DNA of 64,000 nucleotides from Flaccisagitta enflata (Eukaryota; Chaetognatha; Sagittoidea; Aphragmophora): NCBI GenBank assembly GCA_965153355.1, contig OZ231127.1, positions 8,866,001 to 8,930,000 of the forward strand, read 5' to 3'. Shown piece by piece: positions 1 to 10,980 of this stretch (position 1 is its first letter; each line of letters starts with the position of its first letter). The notes under the pieces were generated by a model. It saw only the letters and a program-made list of their open reading frames with translations, ran no database searches and was not told where the DNA came from. The position numbers and the translations under genes were made by a program.

Positions 1-190
1 ACCTATTACTGGCCGACTCAAACGCCGCCGCGGCATCCGCCTTAAAGGTCTCTGCCTCCACCAATTTGAAGGCAGAACCACCAAAAAGTGCTGGATCTCA
101 TGCAACTTGTGCCTATCGGATATGCTCGGATGTTCCACCGCCGTGATGAATGCTTTCATCTGCTTAACAAAGGCCCACTTCTTGCCCCCG
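1..190 (-). pseudogene. Continuation of the gag in other frames (DUF1759-like block)
   Basis: On the minus strand, moving to the -1 frame near the GGGGG run at about 188-192 gives a coherent peptide starting YNGGKKWAFVKQMKAF and continuing with PSISDRHKLHEIQHF. A second shift near position 80 then gives GSAFKLVEAETFKADAAAA. This has the rhythm of the DUF1759 region of BEL/Pao gag: aromatic residues, 'hSD..KL..h..hL.G.A...', then an Ala-rich helix. Two shifts within 110 bases suggest indel decay in homopolymers. The new frame has a TAG about 20 bases upstream, so the crossover is confined to a short interval. The element continues beyond the window edge. Confidence 0.5.
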
Positions 191-2126
191 TTATATTTCG
201 CCTAGACTCTTTCATCAAGGCCAAGGCCGCCGCCTGAGTCTGGATTTCCACCAGACGGCCCAATTCTACGGACCCCGTCGCCTCAGGCGTGACCACCGGC
301 GCAGGATCGCCAACGGGGAATGTAGACCATCCCCCCTCACACTCAGGGGGAGCAAGCGGTAATTGCGTCGGCTCCACCCGTGCTGCTTGACCAACCGGCG
401 ACGCCGCCGGACTTTGCGCCAATGGGGGCTTCTGTAATACAGGCGATGCCAGCGGAGCCTTCACCCTCCTCTGGCGATGTTTCTGAACCAGGCTGTTCTT
501 AATTGCCACCTTCATATCCGCCTCCTCCTTCTCAACCCTTTTTACTCTGACCAGCTGCTCCAGATGCCGCAGCTGGTCGTCAACTAGCTTAGCCGCCCTG
601 TACACGTCCCCTCCATCATCCCCGGCCTGCTGCCGCTGCCGAGCCACATCTGCCACTACTGGCGGTTTTGACCCCGCCCCAACCCGAACTGGAGACTTAA
701 TGCTTACATGTTTCTGCTCCGTCCCAGAAACTGGGGCCGCCCGAGTAGGCCCCTGTGAACCACCCTCAATCGGTATCACAGACGCCTCTTCGGTTGTCCT
801 ATAACTCAGAGACAAACCGCCTGGTGGGGACCCATGTGTCTCAGATGAAGCCCTACCTGGGGAATCCCGCACTCCCCCTTCTGCGACTTGACCATCAGCA
901 TTCGACGGCGTCGCCGCCGCCCTTTCAACATCACTGCTGCTATCGCCTGTGCCTTTTGTGGGGTCCTCATCCCCCCCGCCGATGAAGAACTGCACTACTG
1001 ATTTGTTCAAACGAGACAGCAACGAAGGGCCCTTCGCAGGCAACACCTGGGTCCGATCCACAGGGACCCCCTCAATACCTGCTAGCGGGTCCAAAGGAGG
1101 ATGCGACGCAGTGGCTGCAGTAGGTGGAAGGGAAGTTTGGGCATCTGTCTCCGGGCCTAATGCACTGCCCGCCACACCCGTCATAACCCCATCACCAGTG
1201 CCCGCACCACCGTTCCCCGCCCGACCCCCGCCAATACCCTCATCCTCCCCCATGTCTGATGAATCCACAATGCGTGTCGACGACGCCGGGAGATTACCCC
1301 CATCCACCCATCGTCGCGTTTGCTCCCCAACCGCCTCGTCGCCCAACTCCACGCCCATGGACTCATACTCAAATTGGGGTCTCTCCTCATTCCTCTCAAT
1401 TATCCGCAACTGCTCTTCATGGGCCCTGTTGATTGATCCCACCTTTGACCGATGCAGTTCATCATCCAATGCCATGCGTCTACGTATTTCCTCCGTTTGT
1501 TGAATTGACCTCGCCAGTGCAATCTCGTTCTCCTGTCTATTTCGTTCCGCCCGGCTATTTTCCCGCGACAAATCCTCATCCCTTTCATTCTGCGACTGAA
1601 CAGATCTAATAGTCGATGCCCTACTTTTCGTAGAATGTCCATCGCTGCCCGAATGCGTGGACGACGGTCCCTCACGTCTTCTCGTTCTATTCAGATCTAT
1701 TGCCTCCCTTGTTGCATTCGCAAAATGTATGCTGATGCCATTCGTCGGGTCCGTTCTTGGGTCCGGTCCAATTGGAGATACCTGCACGGGAGGTACCTCC
1801 AACAGGAGCGGATAATCACTCTCGAGACTCTCTTCGTAGGCCACCAGACGCCCCCGCAGTGTCCTACCCTCGATCTCGGCCTCCCTTGTGAAAACGACCG
1901 TGCCCCTATATCCATCCGACACCTCTTCATGATAACGTGCAAAATTTTCCACAGCCAAATTGGCTGCCGCCCGTATTTCCGGGTTTGACCCAGGCTGTGT
2001 AGCCTCCCTATATTTTGTCCGCATAAGCCGAAAGAGGCGCTGGAGTTCTGCCGTAACCCCCTCCATCCATTCCACCGTCAATTCTCTCTGTTCCCCCGCC
2101 AAATTCCCATCAGTCTCTTCCGACAT
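156..2126 (-). pseudogene. BEL/Pao-like retrotransposon gag, frameshifted, 3' part runs off the window
   Basis: A long minus-strand frame of about 656 codons begins at the Met at 2124-2126 (MSEETDGNLAG), preceded by AAA. The frame is open upstream to 2222, but I prefer this start because the extra N-terminus is not gag-like. The N-terminal 110 residues are helical and charged (ELQRLFRLMRTKYREA). The middle is low-complexity, rich in Gly, Ser, Pro, Arg and Glu. The C-terminal part (QAAALALMKES) leads into the conserved gag block, which is in another frame below position 190. The overall order, coiled region then disordered region then a DUF1759-like block, is what BEL/Pao gag proteins show; this family call is inference. 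No zinc knuckle, protease or polymerase is inside the window. The stop at 156 and the frame change argue for a decayed copy. The base composition is more GC-rich than the flanking DNA. Confidence 0.55.
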
Positions 2127-2995
2127 TTTGAATATACACCTTTTTCCTGTTTGACTTCCGTCACCAATCTGTTGGTATTTTGTTACTGTTAAGTCCTGCT
2201 TGTTACGGTCGGAGTAAATCACCTATGAATCTTTGAACGGCGTTTGTTCCCGAATTAGACGGCGTCTGAAATGGCGCCGCCACCCAAATAGCCACGTATA
2301 TCCGATTGATTGAGTCTTTGTATTTGTTTATGTATATTCGTTAATTTGCTTTGTTCATCGATTCATCTCGTCTTCATCTCGAGGTCCTGTTGATGAAGCT
2401 ATCGATATTCTCCATTGGTAACAAAATACTAAACAAAAGAGAGAGAAAAGGGGGGGACAGGGAGACCTCCATTAGAACTACCCAAACCCACCCAAACCCG
2501 CCAACAAGTAATTCACAAACTATAAAAATGCACTTGAGCGCTTACCAGGTAAAAGTCCACCCGTGTGACGGCTTTATCAAATGTCTTAAAGTGTTTATAA
2601 TCCCCGTTTCATTACTGCCAACATATCTAAAAAGGGCAAACAAAGGAACACAAGCAAGACGCGGCAAGATAGCAAACAGCGCAAATCAATCAAATGACAC
2701 GCTACGTCTGCTACAAAGACGCAGAAACGATTGATATCATACAAGTATCACCATCTCAAAAATTATGAAGCTAGTCCAAAAATTGAACTCACAGCAGCAA
2801 ATTGAACATAGCGGCCATTTTTATTGACGCCATGGTTATCTGCAGTGATAATGTTATCAATTTATGTAATTACATCCAATGGGGTTTGCTGTTTTAGCAT
2901 TGAACATTCAATAAGCGTCTCTAATTAAACTGGAAAAAGACAATGATAAAACAAAATCACCGGTAGATATTAGACAAAACAAATGTTTTTTCTCC
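2127..2995. other. No gene seen; gag leader and possible toxin-gene 3' flank
   Basis: The minus strand upstream of the gag start should hold the leader, primer-binding site and 5' LTR of the element. A TTGGTGACGGAAG stretch at about 2155-2172 could be a primer-binding site, but I could not define LTR ends. The interval below 2995 is AT-rich and also serves as the 3' flank of the minus-strand toxin-like gene. Confidence 0.3.
2820..2825 (-). promoter_or_regulatory. Candidate poly(A) signal AATAAA
   Basis: AATAAA on the minus strand lies about 170 bases past the stop codon of the toxin-like gene, a reasonable distance for its 3' end. Six bases alone are weak evidence. Confidence 0.4.
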
Positions 2996-3068
2996 TTATT
3001 CGCCCTTTTCCGGACAATGCCGAAATAGACGCGGCATGCACTTGCATAGTTGTCCGATCACGTTGCAT
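2996..3068 (-). CDS. Toxin-like cysteine-rich precursor, last exon (second half of knottin)
   Basis: This exon starts after the acceptor TTTATTCTACACAG| and ends with TAA at 2996-2998. It supplies the one base needed to complete the split codon of the previous exon, giving Arg, so the phases agree. It contributes cysteines C-X6-C-X1-C-X7-C, separated from the last cysteine of the previous exon by a single residue. Together the two exons give ten cysteines with CC, CXC and CXC motifs, typical of spider knottins and some arthropod agatoxin-like peptides. The tail is short and charged, with no amidation signal. The intron is 590 bases. The independent agreement of phase, splice sites and cysteine framework makes this convincing although each exon is short. 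Confidence 0.72.
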
Positions 3069-3658
3069 CTGTGTAGAATAAATAGTAAAAATGGAAATTG
3101 AGAAAAATAGATCTGTTTAAAACCAAGCTGACCATTTGAACTTGGTTCAGGATCATTTTTAACTTGACAATAACAATAACAATCAGATAAACCAGAGGAA
3201 CCAGTGATAAAAAATTGTTTTATTTCAGTTGTTTAGAAATTTATAACTCTCGAAAGATGAGAAGAACCTAATCAATTAAAATACCCGATTCCTGGGATGA
3301 TTACTGTGTATCAAATGCATTGACTCTTTCCAGGGGAACAAAGATTTAAATGAGAATTAATTTTTAAAATCATACGACACAAGTAAAAAGTTCAACAAGA
3401 TCAGTGGACATGATAAGTGTTATTGGATCTTTTTGGATCAAGCAAGAAAATCCTAGTGAGGTCAATATTTGTCCAACTAGTTAATGTTGAATAAAGTAAT
3501 TGGCTGTTCTGCCTTATGCTATAGGACCTGGGTTTTCCCCTTCGCCCATTACGAAATCTTTTAAATCATTGCGACTGTTCGTTTAAGATGTAACTATCAG
3601 TATCAATCTAGTCAATTCACACAATCGAAGTATTGCAAATGAAGGGAAAATCTCTGAC

Positions 3659-3807
3659 CTGCAATGGCAACCATCGCAGCAAGTGCCTTTGCCGTTGCCG
3701 CATTCGTTGTAATAACGAAGACAAGATCCTCTTGAATCCAAATTCATGATTTCCTCTTCAATTTCTTCTTCCTCGACGCCACCGAAAGACGCCGCATCCG
3801 TTTGCCT
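3659..3807 (-). CDS. Toxin-like cysteine-rich precursor, exon n-1 (propeptide and first half of knottin)
   Basis: This minus-strand exon is bounded by TTCTTAATTCTAG| and CATTGCAG|GTCAG. It enters in phase 0 and leaves two bases over. Its first half encodes an acidic stretch (GGVEEEEIEEEIMNLDSR) ending in Arg, like the acidic propeptide with an Arg cleavage site of spider toxin precursors. The second half has cysteines spaced C-X6-C-X6-CC-X2-C-X1-C, the start of an inhibitor cystine knot. By family knowledge such peptides are secreted and act on ion channels or as neuropeptide-like ligands; the target here cannot be told. The signal peptide must be on an upstream exon at higher coordinates, which I did not find. 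Coding cannot start inside this exon without losing the propeptide. A degenerate hAT-like element lies about 70 bases upstream, in the intron. Confidence 0.72.
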
Positions 3808-3877
3808 CTAGAATTAAGAATAGAAGAAAATTGATTCGGTCACTACTAGGCATCGAGAAATGCTCGGTCGCAACTAT

Positions 3878-3962
3878 CAGGGATGTGGAAGCAGTCTATT
3901 TTCATGCCGCTTCCACCGCTTCTGCTTTCGTTTCGCAGTTCAAAACCTAGTAGCTATCCCAC
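3878..3962 (-). mobile_element. Degenerate copy of the hAT-like MITE
   Basis: CAGGGATGTGGAAGCAGTCT and about 80 following bases match the reverse complement of the element at 15842-15959 with a few substitutions, up to GCTATCCCA. The other terminus is missing, so this is a truncated copy. It sits just upstream of the toxin-like exon. Confidence 0.6.
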
Positions 3963-5526
3963 CCACCATACAAAATACTGCGGTTAAGCCTGTATCAAAA
4001 CTCGAAATTGATATCAAGGTCAAAATTATCGGGTACAACGCCCTACAGTTGATCCTCGCGAATAGGACAAGAGGGGATAAGATCATCACGTTAGACAAAT
4101 ACATGGAAAAGGACAAGATGACAGTGGGGAAAAATCAGAGTCGCATAAAATGGATAATTCATTTTTTTTTCACTTGTTGTTCTTTTCCAACAAGGGCAAT
4201 TCGGTTTTAGTGTAGTTTTTCTGCAGTAGCACAACTAGAAGTGTTAGGTAACACTTTCTTATTCCTCTTACTCATATTTCAATTTTAAGCAAAAATTAGT
4301 CATGCATTTACTTTTTTTTTCATTTTTCTTTTTATACAGATTATATGCCACACTTCCCTTACTTTTTTTCCATCAAAATTTTTCCGTTAACTCTGTATTA
4401 CAATTGGGTGACAATTATTAAAATATGCCAATCAAGAGACACAATTACCTACAGCGATTCTGTTATGGCGGGGTTCAACTATGAGAGAAAAAACGGTTCA
4501 ATCATACGTAAAAAGGGAAAAATAAATACTTTCAAAAATCATAACTCGAGAATAATTCATCATAGAGACTTCTGCGAGGTGCCATTTTGAAGAAAAATAT
4601 CAGCTGTTTCTTAGCAATGAATCACAAAAAATTTTCCGCACCAGGCAGGAAATGGCACGACTTACTAGCCGGCCCAAAATCAGCAAAAAGTCAAAATCTA
4701 AAAAGGCACTCTGGATGGACCAACCGACCATTAAACTTTTGGGAAAATCAATTCACAAAGTGACGAAAAAAAGGCAGACAACAGTGTGATCAGCACTGTC
4801 ACAAAATCAGGGACATGAAAAATATGTTAACCCATTCAGAAAATGATTATGTCATCTTCCCATACCCCTTGCAATGGGTATTTTCCAACTTGATTATCAT
4901 TTTCATCATGGCATCATAATCCCAAACCTGCGCAAGTCTGGAATTATGAGCTTTCCATCTCTACTATTTGCAAAATCTCTCATTCAAAAATAAATTGAAT
5001 CATGTTAAACTTTTTTTGTCTCAAAACATAGCTCAAAATGAAAAATATGCTATCGCTCAATCCAATCAGAAAATGGGGAATTTCATCCTTCCCACCCCTC
5101 TTGCATCTCAGATGACGGTAGATGGCTGAAAGTAGTAGCTTGCTATTTTCAGTCATTCTCCGTAATCTTCGAGTACAAAAGGAATTTTTAGATTCAATTG
5201 CCACTTTCCTCATGGCATCAAGAACTTGATTGTCGACGATCAAGTACTTGATTTTCTTTCTTTCATTCTAATTTTTTTTTTCAAATTGACTCTTTCAAAC
5301 GCAAATCCTTAACATGTTTTTTCAAAACACAAATCAAAGCGAACTGCTTTACTCGCCTTTTTCAAAATCCAGAACTTAATCAATTCCGTCAAAACATGAC
5401 ATTAAGTAGATCGCTTTTTACTGTCAAATCACATTTTTTTTCAAAAAACGAATTTTTCCAAAACATCATTCTGTTTGATTTTCATAGTAAACCTCATATC
5501 AAGAATTTATCATCATTAATTGTAAC
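3963..5526. other. AT-rich, no gene seen
   Basis: Homopolymer A/T runs and scattered stops occur in all frames. Short frames at 3860-4210, 4345-4590 and 4980-5243 have no recognisable motif or matching splice structure. The missing signal-peptide exon of the toxin-like gene could lie here or further up, but I did not find it. Confidence 0.4.
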
Positions 5527-5560
5527 TCATGATTTTAAGTTGTACACCTTAAAATCATGA
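5527..5560. repeat. Short perfect hairpin
   Basis: CATGATTTTAAG, about 8 bases, then CTTAAAATCATG: a 12-bp stem. It lies in AT-rich DNA outside any gene. Confidence 0.6.
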
Positions 5561-7585
5561 GGGGGTAATGTTATTTTGTGTTTTTTTTTTCGGGAAAAAG
5601 CATTGTCAAACTTATTTCCGCTCCTCGCTCATCGGGCATGAAAATTTCAAAACACATAAACCGCCGATTCAATTGTCGCGGTCTCACTATTTCTTCAAAA
5701 TAGTCTAAATGCGATATAACCACCACAGTAATTAAATTGGAATCAAAATGAAATGTTGGTCCTCCGCCAACACAAAATTTATATTACCACATTTCCCTAC
5801 TCATTAGTCGGAAAGTGTTGAGATGATCGCAATTCTTCTTCCATCAACAATAGATAGCGCGTGAGTCCAAAGCAGAAGCGCATTCTCTTCTTGTACCTCC
5901 AGACAGCCATAGTCATCATGGCAGTGCGATGGGGATTGGGTGGTGGGGTGTCAGAGGGTGGAAAAGGGGCTTAATGCTGAAGAATAACGGCGGGGCAGCA
6001 AATCTCATGGCTATCAAAATTGCGAGATAGCAAAAAGTGCGGGGGTGGGGTGTCCGTAGGGTGACAGCAAATCCCCCCCATCATGGGGGCTTCAAGCGAA
6101 ACGCCCTGATCAGGATGATCTCCCTAATGAGAGCCCAATGTGGTGGCTCTATACGTCCATCCTTGAATGACGCAAAGTATTCTGTCTCCATCTCTCCCCA
6201 CCAATTCGAGGCCAAAAAACCATCAAGGCCGCGGAAATAATGGCCAAATCCAAATTTAAATACAACAAAGACGATCCAGGTTGTAACTGTTGTTGCCATT
6301 CCTGATGTTGTCATTGTTGTTGTTTATGCTGTTGTTGTTGTTGCTGTTGTTGTCGTTGTTGTTGTTGTTGTTGTCTCTCTTTTTCATTTGGCTCGGCAGT
6401 AAACTTTAGTCGTGTACCTTTTTTTTTCTTGTTTTTTTTTTTTTACGTTTTTGTTTATGTGATCATGTGCTCGTCATATGCTTGTTGATGCTCTTGCTAT
6501 TGTCTTAGCTTTGTTTCTCGTTGTTCCTCTATTCGTTATACGTTTTGTCTTCTTTATGTTGTTGGTTCGTCATTTAGTCATTTGACTGAATTTTTTTCTT
6601 CTTTTGGTCTGTCATTGCGCACCCACCGGTATTTGTGCGCAGATCCAAATTGTCACAGGGCAAACCCAAACGATGGAAATACCCAGATATCGTGATTCAG
6701 TCCAAATCTTGGTAGCGTCTTTGCCTAGAATTGTCATCGGCGCCCACCTGCAGATATCGGTGACGCCTCCAAACTTGGTAGCTTCTTTCTTTGGCAAATG
6801 AGTGGCCATCATGGCGCATGGAGTCCAGAATGGTGACTGCCACCAGGTGAGAAACTAGGGAATACTATCCCTAGCTCTCACTGGCAACTACAGTACATCT
6901 TGTAGATCTGTAACAAGGAACGACGAATTTGAGGCAATGGTTTTCATCTTAATATCAATAATAACAATAATAGCGATACGCAATATCAAGTACAAAATGT
7001 GAGAACCAAGTGTTAGATACAATGTTAGTCAATGGCATAAAATGGAAATTGCTGTACCTGTAATAAGGAACGACGAATTTGAGGCAATGGTTTTCATAAC
7101 CACGCCTAAATTCGTCGCCTTATATACTAGATTTATTTGTGGTTTCTAACTTTACATTCCTTGCGGTAATGACGTAGTAAAATATGTTATGAAGAACAAG
7201 AATATGAGGGCATGATATCTGCGCAATTGAAATAGGGGTGGAGTAAGCAAGGGCGAAAGGCAATGATCCCTGACCAAGTTGATGGTGAAAACATTTCAAA
7301 GACGGCTTTTGTATCCAAACTTATCAGCAACGAGAGGCGGTAAAGACATTAAAAGCCGGGTCCTACTAAGTAAACATCGAAATAAAACTGGCAGATAGCC
7401 TAGAAAATCAGAGAAGAAAAAGAACAAATCCCGATCTGCGAGCTGGTGGTAGAGTAGAGGAAGTAACTGGGCAACATGATAGAATTTCATCGGGTTGGGC
7501 TTCTTACTTTCTCCGCGTCCATTCTTTTTGCAAACCGAAGTTCACGATACGTAGGAGCTTGGCTTGACCTGCTTTCCGCCGTTGT
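5561..7585. other. No gene seen; (TTG)n and a 37-bp direct repeat
   Basis: A (GTT)n stretch lies at about 6311-6374. A block of about 37 bases starting AAGGAACGACGAATTTGAGG occurs at about 6917 and again at about 7067, separated by 150 bases. A shorter CCAAACTTGGTAGC-type duplication is at about 6700-6790. Frames here are short and unremarkable. Confidence 0.45.
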
Positions 7586-7802
7586 AGTCGCGTGCACCTA
7601 CAATATCTGGTGGTCGGTCAGTTAGCCTTTCGATCTATCGCCCGATCTTCGGTCTGTCGTTCTGTTGGTCAACAACGTTTTACTTATCGGCATTTACAGG
7701 AAATTTTTTACCACCTAAATGTTTTAATGCTTCATTGACCTACTTTATCCCTGCCCCTGTCCACCTGCACGCGACTTTGATAGCCGTGTATCCGGCCTTG
7801 TT
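7586..7802 (+). mobile_element. Hairpin-ended SSR element (family H), + copy, degenerate left end
   Basis: TAGTCGCGTGCACC on the left; GCACGCGACTTTGATAGCCGTGTATCCGGCCTTGTT on the right (given in pieces: GCACGCGACTT, GTGTATCCGGCCTTG). GGTC/CGGT-rich core. Confidence 0.65.
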
Positions 7803-8037
7803 TTCATTTTCGCCTTCTTTTGTTTCTTTCTCATAAATGTGAATCAATAAACCGCAATTTATTGGCAGGATATCCAAGGCCACTTCGCCGTTGTTCAAGG
7901 CGGGAATGATTTGTAATGTCTTTCTATTTCCCTTTCTTTATGAGGGAAAGAGGGGGGAGGGGGCTGCGGTTTTCCAATGACCCTAGCAAAATTAAGATAA
8001 GTTGTTGTCATTCATTTTAGTCATGAAATATCTTCGG

Positions 8038-9101
8038 AAATTTTGACACCTTAAATCACTCAATTTTACTTGAAAAACTAGACCATTACGGAATCCGTGG
8101 CAAAGCTCTGAAGTGGTTTGAATCCTATCTAAGAAATCGCTATCAATATGTTGATCTCAATGGACATAGTAGCTCCAAAATCCTGCTATCTACCGGTGTT
8201 CCCCAAGGCAGTATCTTGGGACCCCTTCTTTTCCTTCTTTATGTGAATGACCTACCATCTGCTTCAAACCTCAAAAGTGTAACTTTTGACTGATGATACC
8301 AACCTGTTGATACAGGGATATAATTTTGAGGCATTGTCAACTCTTAATCAGGAACTTGAAGGCATAAATGACTACTTTAAAGCAAACCAATTGAAACTTG
8401 ACCCCAAGAAAACTAAAACTGTTATCTTTAGGAAAAAATCACTTCCAAAAAATCAAAATCTTCCTGAGATCTACCTTGATGGAGAAAAACTTGGTATCTA
8501 TGATGATGCACAATTTTTAGGTATAACCATAGATAGTACTCTGAGCTGGGAAAAGCATTGCACTAGCGTAGCAAATAAGATAGCAAGAAGTAATAGCATG
8601 ATAAACAGAGTAAAGAATCTGCTCCCACCTCCAACCCTAAAAATTCTTTACCTATTCATTCAACCTCATGTGCTCTATGGACTGCCCGCCTGGAGCGGAT
8701 GCAGTGCCCAAAATAAAAAAAGAATAGTAAATATTCAAAAAAGAGCAATAAGAACGATAACTAAGTCCTACTTCTCCGCCCATACAGAACCAAGAATGAA
8801 ACAACTTGGACTATTAAAGTTTAATGACCTCTATGAGCAGCAGTGCCTAGTGCTTATGCATGACTGCTTCTACCAGCGTGCACCAAAAAAGATACAGAAC
8901 ATTTGTAGCACTCAGTATAATTGTGATTACAATCTTAGGGGCCAGGCTCAAAATCCTTTGGACCTAAAAGTGCCCAACTTCAAGTCTAGAGCTGCCTCAA
9001 ATAGTTTCAGTGCTATTGGCCCAAAACTTTGGAATAATACCACAAGTGACTTAAGAAAAATAGATCAAAAAGCTCTTTTCAAAAGACAGTTAAAAAAATA
9101 G
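8038..9101 (+). pseudogene. 5'-truncated non-LTR retrotransposon reverse transcriptase, CR1/Jockey group
   Basis: Translation from about 8043 gives FDTLNHSILLEKLDHYG and then VPQGSILGPLLFLLYVNDLP, hallmark blocks of RVT_1; the leading FD is the first catalytic Asp block. One extra base near 8289 turns the expected V-T-F-A-D-D-T into VTFD followed by a stop, so the reading frame is broken exactly at the [FY]xDD catalytic box. It resumes in another frame from 8286 as TDDTNLLIQ and runs 271 codons to a TAA at 9099. The downstream part has the usual thumb and C-terminal features: FLGITIDSTLSWEKH, ILYLFIQPHVLYGLPAW, NIQKRAIRTITKS. Endonuclease and ORF1 are absent. 5' truncation is normal for target-primed reverse transcription. 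The product would copy RNA into DNA at a nick; this copy cannot. Confidence 0.9.
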
Positions 9102-9205
9102 CTACTTAATAGATATACCCACAAAAGTGATTGTACAAATCCTAGATGCAAAGACAAGAAACATCACTTATAGTACTGCAGTAGTAAGCTCAAGCTAACT
9201 CAGTT

Positions 9206-9257
9206 TGGTTTGGTTAGGTTAGGTTAGGTTAGGTTAAGGTTAGGTAAGGTTAGGTTA
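9206..9257 (+). repeat. TTAGG-type repeat tract 3' of the retrotransposon ORF
   Basis: GGTTAGGTTAGGTTAGG with slight variants (GGTTAAGG, GGTAAGG). TTAGG is the canonical arthropod telomere repeat. Here it follows the 3' UTR of the non-LTR fossil, so it may be the element's simple tail rather than an interstitial telomere. Confidence 0.75.
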
Positions 9258-10540
9258 TTATTAAGTAATCTCTATAAAACTTTTTTTTCTTTCCTAGACT
9301 AAAAACAAGCCACTTCACTAAACACATTCTAATTTCTATAGTCCTACTGATTCAGTCAAGACTTCATTGTCTTGATGGACTACCTTCATGGTCTTACTGA
9401 TTGTCCCTCACGGGACCTGCTGTCCTTCCTTGGCTGTATTTACTGCAGCCATGGTCATATTCATACTGTGTTTACAATATCAAGTTATAAAGAAAACAAA
9501 TTGTTAATCATGCATACAAATTAACAAATGTCTCATGATCCTATTTGCAGCCTTGTTTTACGATTCCTAATAACACTTGCCTTGTAGACACAACACCCGA
9601 GTGCCCACAGGGCAGGGGATTCTCTGTGGGAGGCCTGGGCTACTAATTTTTTTGTGGAATCACTGTTTTGACATCGGTATCCTTTACCCATTTGAGTATT
9701 AGTTGCCACCACTCAAGGTATTAATAACTATTCGTATTTGATTATGGGAGGTGATCGTTTCAATTTGTCTCACTTTGCGTCAGTCTAAATGAAAGTTAAA
9801 ATAATTCACAATGCCCTCTATGTCATCAATGGAATTCTTGGAAACAAAAAATATTTCACTTAATAGACGCTTATTTATTCCTTTTTCTTACGTTACAGAG
9901 TTTTGTTGTTAGACGTACTCGTACGTCATGTTTTTATTTATTACCACTACCCTGTTACTGAGTTATTGTACATATTCTTTATTTTACCGACGTATTCATA
10001 CGTCACACTATTTAATTGTTTTCTGATTTTTATATGATCTTGTGCGTTATGTGTTCTCTGTTTTTATCTCATCTGTATCCTGCATTTGTAATTGACCAAC
10101 CAACCGACCGACCAACGGACAGAGCCAGTTATAGAGGTGCTTTGACGCACCCAAAAAAAAACGAAAAAGAAGAAGAACAACAACAAGAACAAAAGACCAA
10201 GAAGAACGAGAAGAACGAGAACAAGAACAAAGGGAACAAGAAGAGGAAGAAGCAGCAAGATGAGAATATAATGATTCGTGGGAACTAAAAACTTAAAAAG
10301 GTCACCGACGAAAGGGACAGAAAAAAGTGGACGGAAAAGTTGAGATAAATCCAAATGAGACTAAAAAAAAATTGATAATCAAAATGTTGATGAATAATGA
10401 TATTTGCTACGAAAAAGAGACGGGTCGGCTCGGCTCTTGAAATATGACTGAACATGTCTGTTTGTCCATCTTTCAACTTATAAAGCTTCTCCGGTACTCC
10501 GGCTCAATTCACTACGCAACTTCTGGCCTTTGTTCTTGTT
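9258..10540. other. No gene seen
   Basis: Possible remaining 3' UTR of the retrotransposon up to about 9480, then AT-rich sequence, and an A-rich GAA/CAA stretch at 10150-10270. Confidence 0.35.
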
Positions 10541-10656
10541 TGTCGCGTGACTCTACACCCCGCCTTGGCGGTCCGTCGGTCCGTCCGCCGGTCACACTTT
10601 ACTTTTTTTGGGTTGATGAAGTCTTTGGCCTCGCTGCTGTGTATCCGGCCTTGTTC
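10541..10656 (+). mobile_element. Family H element, + copy, followed by a second truncated copy
   Basis: TGTCGCGTGACTCTACACC, then GGTCCGTCGGTCCGTCC, then CTGTGTATCCGGCCTTGTT. A partial left end (TTAGTGGCGCGCACTC) follows at 10660-10740. Confidence 0.7.
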
Positions 10657-10765
10657 TTGTTAGTGGCGCGCACTCTAAATATACTTTGTTCTGTCGGTCA
10701 GTCGGTTCATCCGTTCGTCGCGTCAATCGGTTCATCATATTTTAGAGTAAAATGAATAAATTGTT

Positions 10766-10980
10766 TGTAAAGGAAGGAAGGAAGGAAGGAAGGAAGAATA
10801 GAAAGAAGGAGGGAAAAGAAGGAAAGAAGGGAGGGAGGGAGGGAGGAAGGAAAGGGGGAGAAAGGAAAAAGGAAGGTAGGAAGAAAGGAAGGAGTATGTA
10901 TGTATGTATGTATGTATGTATGTATGTATGTATGTATGTATGTATGTATGTATGTATGTATGTATGTATGTATGTATGTA
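10766..10980 (+). repeat. (GGAA)/(GGGA)n then (GTAT)n
   Basis: GGAA/GGGA-rich from about 10772 to 10893, then a clean (GTAT)n tetranucleotide array of about 87 bases. Confidence 0.95.

Noticed and set aside
150-200. Programmed -1 frameshift in gag
   Set aside because: The G5 run does not form a standard X-XXY-YYZ heptamer in the zero frame, and a second shift follows 110 bases later; decay is simpler.
949-1503. Plus-strand 184-codon frame opposite gag
   Set aside because: Shadow of the GC-rich minus-strand gag frame.
3860-4210. 116-codon plus frame
   Set aside because: It starts inside a MITE relic and shows no family features.
9206-9257. True chromosome end or interstitial telomere
   Set aside because: Only about 50 bases of imperfect TTAGG units, following an element 3' UTR; too short to call.
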